From contig NZ_MRCS01000007.1 of the NCBI RefSeq assembly GCF_002303925.1, positions 62,001-126,000 of the forward strand: a DNA stretch of 64,000 nucleotides, read 5' to 3'. The DNA is from Pseudomonas sp. ACN8 (GTDB lineage: Bacteria > Pseudomonadota > Gammaproteobacteria > Pseudomonadales > Pseudomonadaceae). Shown here in pieces: positions 35,920 through 46,112 of this stretch. Under the pieces are notes generated by a model that worked only from the letters and a program-made list of their open reading frames with translations, had not been told where the DNA came from and ran no database searches. Numbering within the stretch: the first letter of the stretch is position 1; the number at the start of each line of letters is the position of its first letter. The position numbers and the translations under genes were made by a program.

Positions 35920-36912
35920 ATGCGTACGATACTTTTCAGCAGCCAGAACTACGACCGCGACAGCTTCCTCGCGGCCGAGCAACCGCCCGGCATCGAGCTG
36001 CAATTTCAGCCTGCGCGCCTGAGCCTCGACACGGTGGCGCTCGCCCAAGGGTATGAAGCGGTTTGCGCATTCATCAATGATGACCTAGGCGCGGCGGTAC
36101 TCGAACGCCTGGCCGCCGGTGGCACACGCCTGATCGCCCTGCGCTCGGCCGGTTACAACCATGTCGACTTGCCAGCGGCAAAGCGACTGGGACTGGCCAT
36201 CGTGCGCGTCCCGGCCTATTCGCCCCACGCCGTGGCCGAACATGCCGTAGCGCTGATCCTCGCACTCAACCGCCGCTTGCCCCGCGCCTACAACCGCACT
36301 CGCGAAGGGGATTTCAGACTGCAGGGGCTGACCGGTTTCGATCTGGTGGGCAAGACCGTCGGCGTGGTCGGCACCGGTCAGATTGGCGCCACCTTCGCCA
36401 AAATCATGAGCGGATTTGGCTGCCAGTTACTGGCCTATGACCCCTACCCCAACCCACAGGTCGAAGCCCTCGGCGCGCGCTACCTGAGCCTGCCGCTATT
36501 GCTGGCCGACTCGCAGATCATCAGCCTGCACTGCCCGCTCAACGAGCAGAGCAGGCACTTGATCAACCGCGAGTCCCTGGCGCACATGCAACCGGGCGCG
36601 ATGCTGATCAATACCGGACGTGGCGGCCTGGTGGACACCCCGCCACTGATCGACGCACTGAAAGACGGACGCCTGGGTTACCTGGGGCTGGATGTATATG
36701 AGGAAGAGGCGCAGTTGTTCTTCGAGGACCGCTCCGACCTGCCGTTGCAAGACGACGTACTGGCCAGGCTGCTGACTTTTCCTAACGTGATCGTCACCGC
36801 GCACCAGGCCTTCCTGACCCGCGAAGCGCTGGACGCGATTGCCGCCACCACATTGCGCAACATTGCAGCCTGGACGGCGGGCACCCCGGAAAACCAGGTC
36901 ACGGGCGACTGA
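35920..36912 (+). CDS. ldhA: D-lactate dehydrogenase (2-hydroxyacid dehydrogenase family)
   Basis: A 330-residue NAD-dependent D-2-hydroxyacid dehydrogenase. It has the Rossmann motif VGVVGTGQIGATFA, LINTGRGGLVDTP with the catalytic Arg, and the catalytic His in VTAHQAFLT. It belongs to the fermentative LdhA group reducing pyruvate to D-lactate. It starts at MRTILFSSQ after AAGGAG. In P. aeruginosa ldhA likewise follows gacS. No Anr box is visible in the 95-bp gap. Confidence 0.9.
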   Translation: MRTILFSSQNYDRDSFLAAEQPPGIELQFQPARLSLDTVALAQGYEAVCAFINDDLGAAVLERLAAGGTRLIALRSAGYNHVDLPAAKRLGLAIVRVPAYSPHAVAEHAVALILALNRRLPRAYNRTREGDFRLQGLTGFDLVGKTVGVVGTGQIGATFAKIMSGFGCQLLAYDPYPNPQVEALGARYLSLPLLLADSQIISLHCPLNEQSRHLINRESLAHMQPGAMLINTGRGGLVDTPPLIDALKDGRLGYLGLDVYEEEAQLFFEDRSDLPLQDDVLARLLTFPNVIVTAHQAFLTREALDAIAATTLRNIAAWTAGTPENQVTGD

Positions 36913-36989
36913 AACGGATCGAAGGTCATCTGCCTGCGCGATGCGGCGTGCAAGCCCGTGCTAGCATATCGCGCATATTTGGAGGACCC

Positions 36990-37424
36990 ATGGTCGAACA
37001 CGATTTCCGCTACAGCCTGATGAACCCGCAACACACCCTCACCGAATGCCGCGCCCTGGTGCCGGGGCGCTATCAAGTCACCGGCAACGGTGGTTCGATT
37101 CGCAACAATGACGTGCTGGTCGTGACCCTCAAGGGTGCCAGGGACTTGTCCATGCGCCTGACCGTCGAAACGGTTCGCCACCTGATCAACCCGCCCGGCC
37201 AATGGGTCGCGGTGGCCAGTGGCCCGGTGTTCGGCGAACTGGCCATCCACACCTGGCAAGTGAACTGTGACAGCTGCGCCAAAGAGCTGAGCTTCGAGTT
37301 CGCCGTCGATGCCAAGCTGGGCAACAAGGCCGAAAAACCTGCCGCCACCGCAAGGATTGCCGAATTGGGCTGGACCACCGTTGGCGAGAAACACCTGTGC
37401 CCGAAATGCCAGGAGCCTGCGTGA
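36990..37424 (+). CDS. Conserved hypothetical protein with a CxxC zinc-ribbon-like pair
   Basis: A 144-residue soluble protein starting MVEHDFRYSL after a strong GGAGG. The C-terminal half has two Cys pairs, VNCDSC and HLCPKC, consistent with a zinc ribbon. It is not recognised as a named family. Its stop overlaps the start of the META-domain lipoprotein by one base, so the two genes are coupled. Confidence 0.8.
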   Translation: MVEHDFRYSLMNPQHTLTECRALVPGRYQVTGNGGSIRNNDVLVVTLKGARDLSMRLTVETVRHLINPPGQWVAVASGPVFGELAIHTWQVNCDSCAKELSFEFAVDAKLGNKAEKPAATARIAELGWTTVGEKHLCPKCQEPA

Positions 37425-37828
37425 TGAAACGCCTCGCTGTGAGCGCCATGGTCGGCGCCAGCCTGCTGGGCTGCGCCGCCGAGCCGGTGCAGCTTGAACA
37501 CAATCGCAGCTACATTCTGGAGTGGATCGGCGAGCGGCCGTTGATGGACTACAGCCACCTGACCATCACCCTCGGCGAAGACGGCCGGGCGTACGGCAAT
37601 GGCGGCTGCAACCACTGGTTTGCGCCGTACACCCTCGATGGCGACAAACTGACTTTCGGCAAAATCGGCAGCACCCGCAAATTGTGTGCACCGGCGCTGA
37701 TGGAACAGGAAAAACGCTTCCTTCAGGCCCTGGAAAACGTCCAGCGCTGGGACGTCTCCCCGATCGAGCAGATCCGCTTCTGGCCAGCCGAAGGCAAGCC
37801 GCTGCGTTGGTGGCTTGAGGAGGGTTGA
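37424..37828 (+). CDS. META domain-containing lipoprotein
   Basis: A 134-residue lipoprotein: MKRLAVSAMVGASLLGC gives a lipobox with C17. The mature part has a META/HslJ-like pattern (LTITLGEDGRAYGNGGCNHWFAPYTL, then FGKIGSTRKLC and EKRFLQALENV), as in HslJ-type outer-membrane proteins. It is coupled to the upstream zinc-ribbon gene. The role is unknown; META proteins are linked to heat or novobiocin tolerance. Confidence 0.85.
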   Translation: MKRLAVSAMVGASLLGCAAEPVQLEHNRSYILEWIGERPLMDYSHLTITLGEDGRAYGNGGCNHWFAPYTLDGDKLTFGKIGSTRKLCAPALMEQEKRFLQALENVQRWDVSPIEQIRFWPAEGKPLRWWLEEG

Positions 37829-37838
37829 TCGTAGCCTT

Positions 37839-37864
37839 GCAGGAGCCGGCTTGCCGGCTCCTGC
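37839..37864. terminator. Bidirectional hairpin between convergent genes
   Basis: GCAGGAGCCGGC and GCCGGCTCCTGC form a 12-bp near-perfect stem with a 2-nt loop. It is placed exactly between the META lipoprotein and TlpA-like stops. It lacks a U-run and may be a REP-type remnant acting as a transcription barrier. Confidence 0.6.
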
Positions 37865-37868
37865 AAAG

Positions 37869-38336
37869 TCAATTCTTCGCCTGCAACGCCTCAAGCTTGG
37901 CCATCACCCCCGCCGCCGTCTGTTCACCCATCAACTGCTCACGCACCTTGCCCTTGTCATCGATGATGTAGGTCACCGGCAACGCCTCGCTGCGCGGCAG
38001 CTCGAACAGTTCGGAAGGATCCTGGGCCAGCACGGTGAACCTGATCCCCAGTTTCTCGCTCGCGCCCTTCAGCTCTTGCCCCTGGACATTGTCGAAGTTG
38101 ACCCCGAACACACCTATTTTCTTGTCCTTGAGCTGCTCGGCCAAGGCATTCAACTCCGGTATCTCGGTACGGCAAGGCCCGCACCATTCTGCCCAGTAGT
38201 TGAGCACCAGCCATTTGCCGTCCAGTCGGTCGGCGGCGATCTTGTGGCCGTCCTGGTCGATGCCATAGTCATTACCGCAGCCCCCCAGCATCAACGCTCC
38301 GATGATCGCCAATGCTGCTGCCAGTCGCCTTGTCAT
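37869..38336 (-). CDS. TlpA-family thioredoxin-like lipoprotein
   Basis: A 155-residue envelope thiol-disulfide protein. The lipobox LMLGGC gives C20, and the thioredoxin fold has active site WCGPC in YWAEWCGPCRTEIP. Such proteins reduce or isomerise periplasmic disulfides, for example in cytochrome c or copper-site maturation. It starts at MTRRLAAALA. It is divergent from arsC. Confidence 0.93.
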   Translation of the reverse strand: MTRRLAAALAIIGALMLGGCGNDYGIDQDGHKIAADRLDGKWLVLNYWAEWCGPCRTEIPELNALAEQLKDKKIGVFGVNFDNVQGQELKGASEKLGIRFTVLAQDPSELFELPRSEALPVTYIIDDKGKVREQLMGEQTAAGVMAKLEALQAKN

Positions 38337-38450
38337 GTCGTGTTCCTTGTCAAAAATAAAATGCGCCTGCGACCCATCGCCTCTCACGGTTCTGGATTGC
38401 GCGCTGCACAGTTAGAATAGCTGCCACCTTACGCAAGATGCGACCCGCTC

Positions 38451-39397
<947 letters not shown>

Positions 39398-39398
39398 G

Positions 39399-39824
39399 GT
39401 GGCCAAGAAACCGAAGATCCTGCCCGCCCTCGAATGGCTCGAACCACGGGTCAAGGCGATGCGCGCCATCAGCCTGCTGTGTTTTTTCGGGCTGGTGGGA
39501 TTGCTGTGTGTTTACTACCTGGCGATTGCCGATCTGCACGGGGCACGCCCCTGGGTGATCCTGTTGATCGAATTGGTGCCACTGCTGATTCTGGCACCGG
39601 GGATAATCATCGGCAGCCCTCGCGGGCATTCGTGGATGTGCTTCGTGGTGAACCTGTATTTCATCAAGGGCGCATTGGCGGCCTATGACCCGAACCGGCA
39701 AGTATTCGGTTTGCTGGAGATGGGCGCGAGCCTGGCGGTGTTTTGCTCGGCGTTGTTGTATGTGCGGTGGCGGTATCAGTTGAACCGCAAGCTGGCGGGT
39801 GAAGGCGAAATCTCTGTCGCCTGA
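39399..39824 (+). CDS. DUF2069 domain-containing inner-membrane protein
   Basis: A 141-residue protein starting at GTG (V)AKKPKILPALEW, 1 bp after the wrbA stop. Four hydrophobic helices (about 22-45, 50-68, 78-95 and 100-118) match the DUF2069 family. The GTG is preferred because upstream codons overlap wrbA out of frame. Function unknown. Confidence 0.88.
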   Translation: MAKKPKILPALEWLEPRVKAMRAISLLCFFGLVGLLCVYYLAIADLHGARPWVILLIELVPLLILAPGIIIGSPRGHSWMCFVVNLYFIKGALAAYDPNRQVFGLLEMGASLAVFCSALLYVRWRYQLNRKLAGEGEISVA

Positions 39825-39833
39825 TCTGACGCC

Positions 39834-39909
39834 ATCGCGAGCAGGCTCGCTCCCACAGAGGATTTTGTGAACGACACACATCCTCTGTGGGAGCGAGCCT
39901 GCTCGCGAT
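39834..39909. repeat. REP doublet, arms pointing outwards
   Basis: TCGCGAGCAGGCTCGCTCCCAC is followed by GTGGGAGCGAGCCTGCTCGCGA. This is the opposite order to the copy at 3761, so the GTGGG arms lie inside. Located between convergent DUF2069 and Tag-like genes. Confidence 0.85.
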
Positions 39910-39924
39910 TGGAGCGACTAGGTC

Positions 39925-40599
39925 TCAATGATTCACTGTGTAAGCCAGCATCATCGAAATCTGGCTCATCGGCCGCCCGCCACTTTCTTCATGCCACTGG
40001 TTGAACACGTCCTGGACCAACGCCAGGTCGCGCAGACTGCTCGGTACCTTGTCGATGATGTCCTGCGCATTCAACGCCGCCACCACGTCATAGCTCGGTA
40101 CAAAGGTGTCCTTGCCGATCATCCGCAAGAAGCGCGGGGCCGACAGCCCGCCCAACTGATGCCCGCGCTTTTTCAGGAAGGTCCAGAGCCCGACGATATC
40201 GGTCACCGGCCAGTCGGCGATCAGCGCACCGAAGCTGCCTTTTTCATGGGCCACATCCAGTATGAACTGCGCATTACGCGGTACGCTCTTGAGCTTGCCC
40301 AAGTGACGGATGATCCGCGTGTCCTGCATCAGGCGCTCAAGGTGCTCGGCGCTCATCAGCACGACTTTTTCCGGGTCGAACTTGAAGAATACTTCTTCGA
40401 AGGCCGGCCACTTGGCATCCACCAGGCTGTGCTTGAGCCCGGCGCGGAATACCCGCAGCGCCATCGTCGAGAGGTAGCGGTCGTCGCTGATCTTGCGCAG
40501 TTGCGCCGGGGTCTTGGGAGCGGGCAGATGGGCTTCCAGTTCAGCCGCCGAACCGAAGCGGTTCAGACAGTATTCATTGAGCCACTTGTAATCGCGCAT
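39925..40599 (-). CDS. DNA-3-methyladenine glycosylase I-like protein
   Basis: A 224-residue helical protein related to Tag (base excision of 3-methyladenine). It has KISDDRYLSTMALRVFRAGLKHSLVD, DTRIIRHLGKLKSV and FVPSYDVVAALN as in the Tag-like branch common in Pseudomonas. The zinc-binding Cys/His set of E. coli Tag is not evident, so the enzymatic specificity should be treated as tentative. It stands alone between REP doublets. Confidence 0.82.
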   Translation of the reverse strand: MRDYKWLNEYCLNRFGSAAELEAHLPAPKTPAQLRKISDDRYLSTMALRVFRAGLKHSLVDAKWPAFEEVFFKFDPEKVVLMSAEHLERLMQDTRIIRHLGKLKSVPRNAQFILDVAHEKGSFGALIADWPVTDIVGLWTFLKKRGHQLGGLSAPRFLRMIGKDTFVPSYDVVAALNAQDIIDKVPSSLRDLALVQDVFNQWHEESGGRPMSQISMMLAYTVNH

Positions 40600-40648
40600 G
40601 CCCTCTCCTGAGAATTGAAAAATGAACTGCCAACTTGTGACAAAACCT

Positions 40649-40735
40649 GTGGGAGCCAGCCTGCTGGCGATGGCGGTGTATCAGTCAACCATGATGGGTC
40701 TGACACACTGCAATCGCCAGCAGGCTGGCTCCCAC
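40649..40735. repeat. REP doublet, compensatory GCCAGC/GCTGGC variant
   Basis: GTGGGAGCCAGCCTGCTGGCGA and its inverse. Relative to the common REP, both sides of the inner stem are changed (CG to GC) so pairing is kept. Confidence 0.85.
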
Positions 40736-40746
40736 AGTAATTGGGG

Positions 40747-41571
40747 TTAGAGGTTGACCACGTTGACGAACCGCGAGGCCGCTGATTCGTCGATCTTCAG
40801 GCTGGTGAAGTCGAACAGATTGCGATCCGCCAATTGCGACGGGATCACGTTCTGCAGGCTGCGGAAAATGCTTTCGGTACGGCCCGGGGTCTTGCGCTCC
40901 CAGTCCAGCAGCATTTCCTTGACCACCTGACGCTGCAGGTTTTCCTGGGAACCACAAAGGTTGCACGGGATGATCGGGAATTGCTTGAAGTCCGAGTAAG
41001 CCTGGATGTCTTTTTCGTTGCAGTAGGCCAGCGGGCGGATCACCACGTTGCGACCATCGTCGGCGCGCAGTTTCGGTGGCATGGCCTTGAGCGAACCGTT
41101 GAAGAACATGTTCAGGAAGAACGTTTCGACGATGTCGTCACGATGGTGACCGAGGGCCATCTTGGTCGCGCCGATCTCATCGGCGAAGGTGTAGAGCGTG
41201 CCGCGACGCAGGCGCGAGCACAGCGAGCAGGTGGTCTTGCCTTCCGGAATCAGTTCCTTGACCACCGAATACGTGTCTTTCTCGACGATGTGGTACTCGA
41301 TCCCCAGGTCCTTGAGGTAGGCCGGCAGCACGTGCTCCGGAAAGCCCGGCTGCTTCTGGTCCATGTTCACGGCCACGATCTCGAACTTGATCGGCGCGAC
41401 CTTCTGCAAGTGCATCAGCACATCGAGCATGGTGTAGCTGTCCTTGCCACCGGACAGGCAGACCATGACCTTGTCGCCGTCTTCAATCATGTTGAAGTCG
41501 GCAACCGCCTCACCGGCCAGTCGGCGAAGGCGCTTTTGCAGTTTGTTCTGGTTGACCGTGAGAGTGCCCAT
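40747..41571 (-). CDS. ttcA: tRNA 2-thiocytidine(32) synthetase TtcA
   Basis: A 274-residue PP-loop enzyme that thiolates cytidine 32 in tRNA. The ATP pyrophosphatase motif SGGKDS is at 40-45. The iron-sulfur cysteines are C115 and C118 (CSLC), plus IPCNLCGSQ near residue 205. The open frame continues 224 codons upstream, but [10 protein letters not shown] is the family start and the extension has no coding character. A REP doublet follows. Confidence 0.96.
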   Translation of the reverse strand: MGTLTVNQNKLQKRLRRLAGEAVADFNMIEDGDKVMVCLSGGKDSYTMLDVLMHLQKVAPIKFEIVAVNMDQKQPGFPEHVLPAYLKDLGIEYHIVEKDTYSVVKELIPEGKTTCSLCSRLRRGTLYTFADEIGATKMALGHHRDDIVETFFLNMFFNGSLKAMPPKLRADDGRNVVIRPLAYCNEKDIQAYSDFKQFPIIPCNLCGSQENLQRQVVKEMLLDWERKTPGRTESIFRSLQNVIPSQLADRNLFDFTSLKIDESAASRFVNVVNL

Positions 41572-41853
41572 GACGCGAAATCCGTGAGGTGTGACGAAAA
41601 GCCGGCATTTTACGCAAAAACACCTCAGGGGCGAAGTGCCTGGCCAAAAGGGCCGTTCGCCACAGACCCGGCGGCGATTAACAACCGGGTTTACAGCGCG
41701 ATTTGCTCTAAAGCCCCTACTCCCTCTGGGGAAACTCCTCCCTATACTGCGACATAAGGTCACATACAAATTCAGACCTATGACTTGCTTGGCCACATTG
41801 GCCCGTAGGCGCTCCGCTGGGGGGCGATGGTAAAAACAAGAGGAGTGACTGGC

Positions 41854-42456
41854 ATGATCCATCACGTAGTGGGGCTCTTCACCCACCCTGACCAAGAATG
41901 GAAAGAAATCCGTGGCGACCAGGAGGAAAGCATCAGCCACATGTACCTGACCCATACACTGATCCTGGCGGCGATCCCCGCCGTGTCTGCCTTTATTGGC
42001 ACCACACAGGTCGGCTGGGTCATCGGCAATCGACCTCCCGTAATGCTGACCGTAGAAAGCGCGATATGGATGACGATCATGTCGTACCTGGCGATGCTCG
42101 GCGGTGTCGCGGTAATGGGCGCATTCATCCACTGGATGGCCCGCACCTATGACGCCAACCCAAGCCTCGCCCGCTGCATTGCGTTTGCAACCTACACCGC
42201 TACACCGCTGTTCATCGGTGGCCTCGCCGCCTTGTACCCGCATTTGTGGCTGGGGATGATCGTCGGCACCGCCGCCATCTGCTACACGGTGTACTTGCTG
42301 TACGTGGGCTTGCCGACATTCATGAACATTCCATCTGACGAGGGCTTCCTGTTTTCAAGTTCGGTGCTCGCCGTAGGCCTGGTGGTGCTGGTCGCCATCA
42401 TGGCGTTCACAGTCATTGTCTGGGGACTCGGCGTGGGGCCGGTCTACACCAGTTAG
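41854..42456 (+). CDS. Yip1 domain family membrane protein
   Basis: A 200-residue protein with five hydrophobic helices (about 30-50, 65-90, 105-130, 135-158 and 172-196) and the Yip1-type N-terminus [17 protein letters not shown]. It starts after AGGAG. Bacterial Yip1 proteins have no settled function. It ends at a terminator before sprT. Confidence 0.88.
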   Translation: MIHHVVGLFTHPDQEWKEIRGDQEESISHMYLTHTLILAAIPAVSAFIGTTQVGWVIGNRPPVMLTVESAIWMTIMSYLAMLGGVAVMGAFIHWMARTYDANPSLARCIAFATYTATPLFIGGLAALYPHLWLGMIVGTAAICYTVYLLYVGLPTFMNIPSDEGFLFSSSVLAVGLVVLVAIMAFTVIVWGLGVGPVYTS

Positions 42457-42487
42457 CCGCTCATCACTGAAAATCGGAACTGCCGAC

Positions 42488-42513
42488 AAAGGCCGCCGCA
42501 AGGCGGCCTTTTC
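42488..42513 (+). terminator. Rho-independent terminator after the Yip1 gene
   Basis: AAAGGCCGCC / GGCGGCCTTTT stem-loop followed by TTTTC. Confidence 0.9.
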
Positions 42514-42613
42514 ATTCTTCAGCAACGAGGCGGCACACGACCATTCGTCAACCTGGCGATTCGCAAGGTCCGAGGGTTGCGGCATACTCGACCGCTCTGG
42601 AGATCCATCAAGC

Positions 42614-43108
42614 ATGCCCGAGCAACTCAATACCCGCGTCGAAGACTGTTTCCAACAAGCCGAATCCTTTTTCAAACGACCTTTCAAGCGCCCCGTGGTG
42701 AGCCTCAAGCTGCGCGGGCAAAAAGCCGGTGTCGCGCATTTGCACGAGAACCTGCTGCGCTTCAACCCACAGCTGTACCGGGAAAACGCCGAAGATTTCC
42801 TCAAACAGACCGTTGCCCATGAAGTCGCACACCTGATCGCCCACCAGTTGTTCGGCGACCGCATCCAGCCCCATGGCGAAGAGTGGCAATTGATCATGCG
42901 CGGTGTGTACGAACTGCCGCCCAACCGCTGCCACACCTATGACGTCAAACGCCGCAGCGTGACCCGCTACATCTACAAGTGCCCGTGCGCCGACAGCGAC
43001 TTCCCGTTCTCGGCCCAGCGCCACAGCCTGGTTCGGCAAGGACGGCGGTATTTGTGCCGGCGGTGTCGCAATACCCTGGTGTTCAGTGGGGAGATGCGGG
43101 TCGAATAG
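42614..43108 (+). CDS. sprT: SprT family zinc metalloprotease-like protein
   Basis: A 164-residue SprT protein. The metalloprotease helix HEVAH has H69, E70 and H73, and the C-terminal zinc ribbon uses C123, C125, C148 and C151 (YKCPCAD and YLCRRCRN). It is the bacterial counterpart of the SprT/Spartan domain. I start at MPEQLNTR; the preceding open frame overlaps the Yip1 terminator. Confidence 0.95.
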   Translation: MPEQLNTRVEDCFQQAESFFKRPFKRPVVSLKLRGQKAGVAHLHENLLRFNPQLYRENAEDFLKQTVAHEVAHLIAHQLFGDRIQPHGEEWQLIMRGVYELPPNRCHTYDVKRRSVTRYIYKCPCADSDFPFSAQRHSLVRQGRRYLCRRCRNTLVFSGEMRVE

Positions 43109-43138
43109 TTGAGTTTTGTAGTGGCTGCTCTGGCCTCA

Positions 43139-43210
43139 TCGCCAGCAGGCTGGCTCCCGTAGGGGATCATCGGTCCACCATAGATGTGGGAGCGAGCCTG
43201 CTGGCGATGG
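43139..43210. repeat. Hybrid REP doublet
   Basis: The left copy is the GCCAGC/GCTGGC variant, and the right copy mixes GAGCGAGCC with CTGGCGATGG, so its inner stem carries a mismatch. It appears to be an intermediate between the two REP subtypes. Confidence 0.75.
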
Positions 43211-43224
43211 CGATTTAGCAGGCA

Positions 43225-44406
43225 CTAAAGAACCACCTGGGAACGCCGCAGTTCATCTATCCGCTCAACACTGAACCCCAGTTCCCCCAACACCTGATCC
43301 GTATGCTGCCCCAGCGCCGCGCCAATATGCCGGGGCTCAGGCAACCCTTGTGAAAACTTCAGCGGACAAGCCATCTGCGCCTGGGACGAGCCATCGCCCC
43401 GGGGCACTTCGGCCACCAACTCCCGCGCCTGCAACTGTGGATGATGCAGCGCTTCTCCCAGGCTCAACACCGGCTCGACACAGGCATCCAGTTCGGCAAA
43501 CAGTGTGCGCAACTCAGCAAAGTCATGCTTTTCGAATTCGGCCTTCAGCGCGTCTTTAAGCTGTTTCTGCTGCGCCGGTTGCGCTGACAGGCCGAGACCG
43601 GCCAACGCTTCCAACCCCAACGCCGTGCACAGCTGTTTCATGAATACCGGTTCCAGGCTGCCCACCGAGAGCCAGCGGCCATCCCGGGAACGGTAGTAGT
43701 CGTAGAAACTGCCGCCATTGAGCACCTGGTTTTCCGGACCCGGCTCGACGCCGCAGGCCAGATACCCGGCACCCGCCATCGCATTGAGGCTGAACGCGCA
43801 GTCGGTCATGCTGACATCCAGGTGCTGGCCCTGACCGGTTTGCTGCCGGGCAACGACCGCCGCCAGCAAGCCAATCACCCCATGCAACGAGCCACCGGCG
43901 ACATCCGCCACCTGCATGCCCAACGGCAAAGGCCCACTGTCGGCACGGCCGGTGTAACTCGCCAGACCGGACAGGGCCAGGTAGTTGATGTCATGGCCGG
44001 CGCGGTCCTTGTAGGGGCCGGTCTGGCCGTAGCCGGTGATCGACACATAAATCAATTTCGGATTGATCGCCTTCAGGGCTTCGTAACCCAGGCCCAGACG
44101 CTCCATGACACCCGGGCGGAATTGCTCGAGCACAATGTCGTAGTCCTGCAGCAACGACCTGATCACCTCCAGCGCCTCAGGCTGCTTGAGGTCCAGGGCG
44201 AGGCTGCGCTTGTTGCGGTTGAGGTAGGCATGACTGGCTGACACGCCTTGATCGTGGGGCGGCAACACCCGCAGCAGATCCATGCGGGTCGGTGATTCGA
44301 TGCGCAGCACTTCGGCGCCCATGTCCGCCAGCAGCAACGAGGCGAACGGCCCCGGCAGCAGTGTCGAGAAATCCAGAACCTTGAGTGATGCCAGTGGACC
44401 GAGCAT
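43225..44406 (-). CDS. CaiB/BaiF family CoA-transferase
   Basis: A 393-residue class III CoA-transferase. It has LDFSTLLPGPFASLLLADMGAEVLRIE, the Asp-containing MQVADVAGGSLHG (expected catalytic Asp about 168) and AGYLACGVEPGPENQVLNGGSFYDYYRSRDGRWL. It resembles alpha-methylacyl-CoA racemase / formyl-CoA transferase relatives; the acyl substrate is unknown. It is a single gene with GGGAGAA upstream of the start. Confidence 0.9.
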   Translation of the reverse strand: MLGPLASLKVLDFSTLLPGPFASLLLADMGAEVLRIESPTRMDLLRVLPPHDQGVSASHAYLNRNKRSLALDLKQPEALEVIRSLLQDYDIVLEQFRPGVMERLGLGYEALKAINPKLIYVSITGYGQTGPYKDRAGHDINYLALSGLASYTGRADSGPLPLGMQVADVAGGSLHGVIGLLAAVVARQQTGQGQHLDVSMTDCAFSLNAMAGAGYLACGVEPGPENQVLNGGSFYDYYRSRDGRWLSVGSLEPVFMKQLCTALGLEALAGLGLSAQPAQQKQLKDALKAEFEKHDFAELRTLFAELDACVEPVLSLGEALHHPQLQARELVAEVPRGDGSSQAQMACPLKFSQGLPEPRHIGAALGQHTDQVLGELGFSVERIDELRRSQVVL

Positions 44407-44511
44407 GGGCGTTCTCCCTTAATGATGCCCACAGCCTAGGCAGCCGATCGCTTTGCAGCAATCACCTTATACGCCACGTGCAGTGACCGTTGCGCTCAAT
44501 CGTCGGGCATG

Positions 44512-44535
44512 AAAAAACCCGCCGAAGCGGGTTTT
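44512..44535 (-). terminator. Rho-independent terminator of dctA
   Basis: On the minus strand AAAACCCGC-TTCG-GCGGGTTTTTT, a stable tetraloop hairpin with a U-run, 17 bp after the dctA stop. Confidence 0.93.
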
Positions 44536-44551
44536 CTCATTACAACAAGGC

Positions 44552-45886
44552 TTACTTGGCGTTAGCTGGGGCTACCTCTTCGACGTGGCCCAAAACATCG
44601 TCTTTAGGCTCGTCGGCAATGCCGCGACCGCCCGAAGCCAGCTCGGCTTGCAGCACGTCGGTGTCCAGTTCCTTGACCCACTTGGCCACAACGATGGTGG
44701 CTACGGCGTTGCCGACCAGGTTGGTCAGGGCACGGGCTTCGGACATGAAGCGGTCGATACCGAGGATCAACGCCAGGCCGGCAACCGGCAGGTGGCCGAC
44801 GGCGGACAGGGTGGCAGCCAGTACGATGAAACCCGAACCGGTCACACCGGCGGCGCCTTTGGAGGACAGCAACAACACCACCAGCAGGGTGATCTGGTGC
44901 GTGATGTCCATGTGGGTGTCAGTTGCCTGGGCAATGAACACGGCCGCCATGGTCAGGTAGATGGCAGTACCGTCGAGGTTGAACGAATAACCGGTCGGAA
45001 TCACCAGACCTACGACGGATTTCTGTGCGCCCAGACGCTCCATCTTGATCAGCATGCGTGGCAGTACCGATTCCGAAGAAGAAGTACCGAGCACGATCAG
45101 CAGTTCTTCACGGATGTAGCGGATCATTTTCAGCACGCTGAAGCCGTGCAGGCGGGCGATGGAGCCCAGCACGAGCAGAATGAACAGCACGCAAGTGATG
45201 TAGAAGCAGGCCATCAGTTGACCCAGTTGCACCAGCGAGCCGACACCGTAGGCGCCGATGGTGAACGCCATGGCACCGAAGGCACCGATTGGCGCGAGCT
45301 TCATGATCATGTTGATGATGTTGAACATCACGTGAGCGAAGCGATCGATGAGGTCCAGCAGCGGCTTGCCGTAGGCCCCCAGGCGATGCAAGGCGAAACC
45401 GAAGATTACCGAGAACATCAGCACTTGCAGGATGTCGCCAGTGGCAAAAGCGCCGACGATGGTGCTCGGGATCACGTTCAGCAGGAAGCCGACAACGCTT
45501 TGGTCAGCACCGGCCGCCACGTAAGCGGCAACCTTGGAGGCATCGAGGGTGGTGACGTCGATGTGCATGCCATTGCCCGGCTGCACGATGTTGACCACGA
45601 CCAGACCGACCAGCAATGCGATGGTCGAAACGATCTCGAAGTACAGCAGCGCGTAGCCGCCGGTCTTGCCGACCGCTTTCATGTCCTGCATGCCGGCGAT
45701 ACCGCTGACGACGGTGCAGAAGATGATCGGGGCGATGATCATTTTGATCAGCTTGATGAACCCGTCACCCAGCGGCTTTACCGCCACACCGAGCTGCGGA
45801 TAGAAGTGACCGAGCAAAATACCGATGACAATTGCAACGATCACCTGGAAATACAGGGATTTGTACAGTGGCTGACGAGTCGTCAT
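44552..45886 (-). CDS. dctA: C4-dicarboxylate:cation symporter DctA
   Basis: A 444-residue glutamate/dicarboxylate symporter importing succinate, fumarate and malate with protons or sodium. The HP1 serine-rich hairpin [15 protein letters not shown]7 [12 protein letters not shown] and HP2 [15 protein letters not shown] are diagnostic. I start at [14 protein letters not shown]; the 96-codon upstream extension crosses the promoter. A sigma-54 promoter with upstream palindromes lies before it, as expected for DctB/DctD-type control. Confidence 0.95.
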   Translation of the reverse strand: MTTRQPLYKSLYFQVIVAIVIGILLGHFYPQLGVAVKPLGDGFIKLIKMIIAPIIFCTVVSGIAGMQDMKAVGKTGGYALLYFEIVSTIALLVGLVVVNIVQPGNGMHIDVTTLDASKVAAYVAAGADQSVVGFLLNVIPSTIVGAFATGDILQVLMFSVIFGFALHRLGAYGKPLLDLIDRFAHVMFNIINMIMKLAPIGAFGAMAFTIGAYGVGSLVQLGQLMACFYITCVLFILLVLGSIARLHGFSVLKMIRYIREELLIVLGTSSSESVLPRMLIKMERLGAQKSVVGLVIPTGYSFNLDGTAIYLTMAAVFIAQATDTHMDITHQITLLVVLLLSSKGAAGVTGSGFIVLAATLSAVGHLPVAGLALILGIDRFMSEARALTNLVGNAVATIVVAKWVKELDTDVLQAELASGGRGIADEPKDDVLGHVEEVAPANAK

Positions 45887-46016
45887 TGCAAAGTTCCTCA
45901 AGGGTGCCCGGTGACAACATCCATCTGTTGCCCGCAACACCGCAATTGCGAACCCTCCTGCACTGGAGGGATTTGTTTTTTCGAGCTGCGCAACGGCAGG
46001 CATCTGCATGTTGTAT

Positions 46017-46032
46017 CGCAAGGCCCGTGCCA
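46017..46032 (-). promoter_or_regulatory. Sigma-54 promoter of dctA
   Basis: On the minus strand TGGCACG-GGCC-TTGCG, with the -24 GG and -12 GC exactly 10 bp apart. Transcription would start near 46006, about 120 nt before the dctA ATG. Confidence 0.85.
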
Positions 46033-46112
46033 CCTTCCGCAAAATCCCTGCAAGCCTTTTGATCTCAGGGGGCGCAGCGAATTCCCTGTTATCGGATGGA
46101 TACAAGCATGTG

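Noticed and set aside
41572..42243. A 224-residue N-terminal extension of TtcA
   Set aside because: The extension is antisense to the Yip1 gene and crosses the intergenic promoter region. TtcA proteins start at the MGTLTVNQ position.
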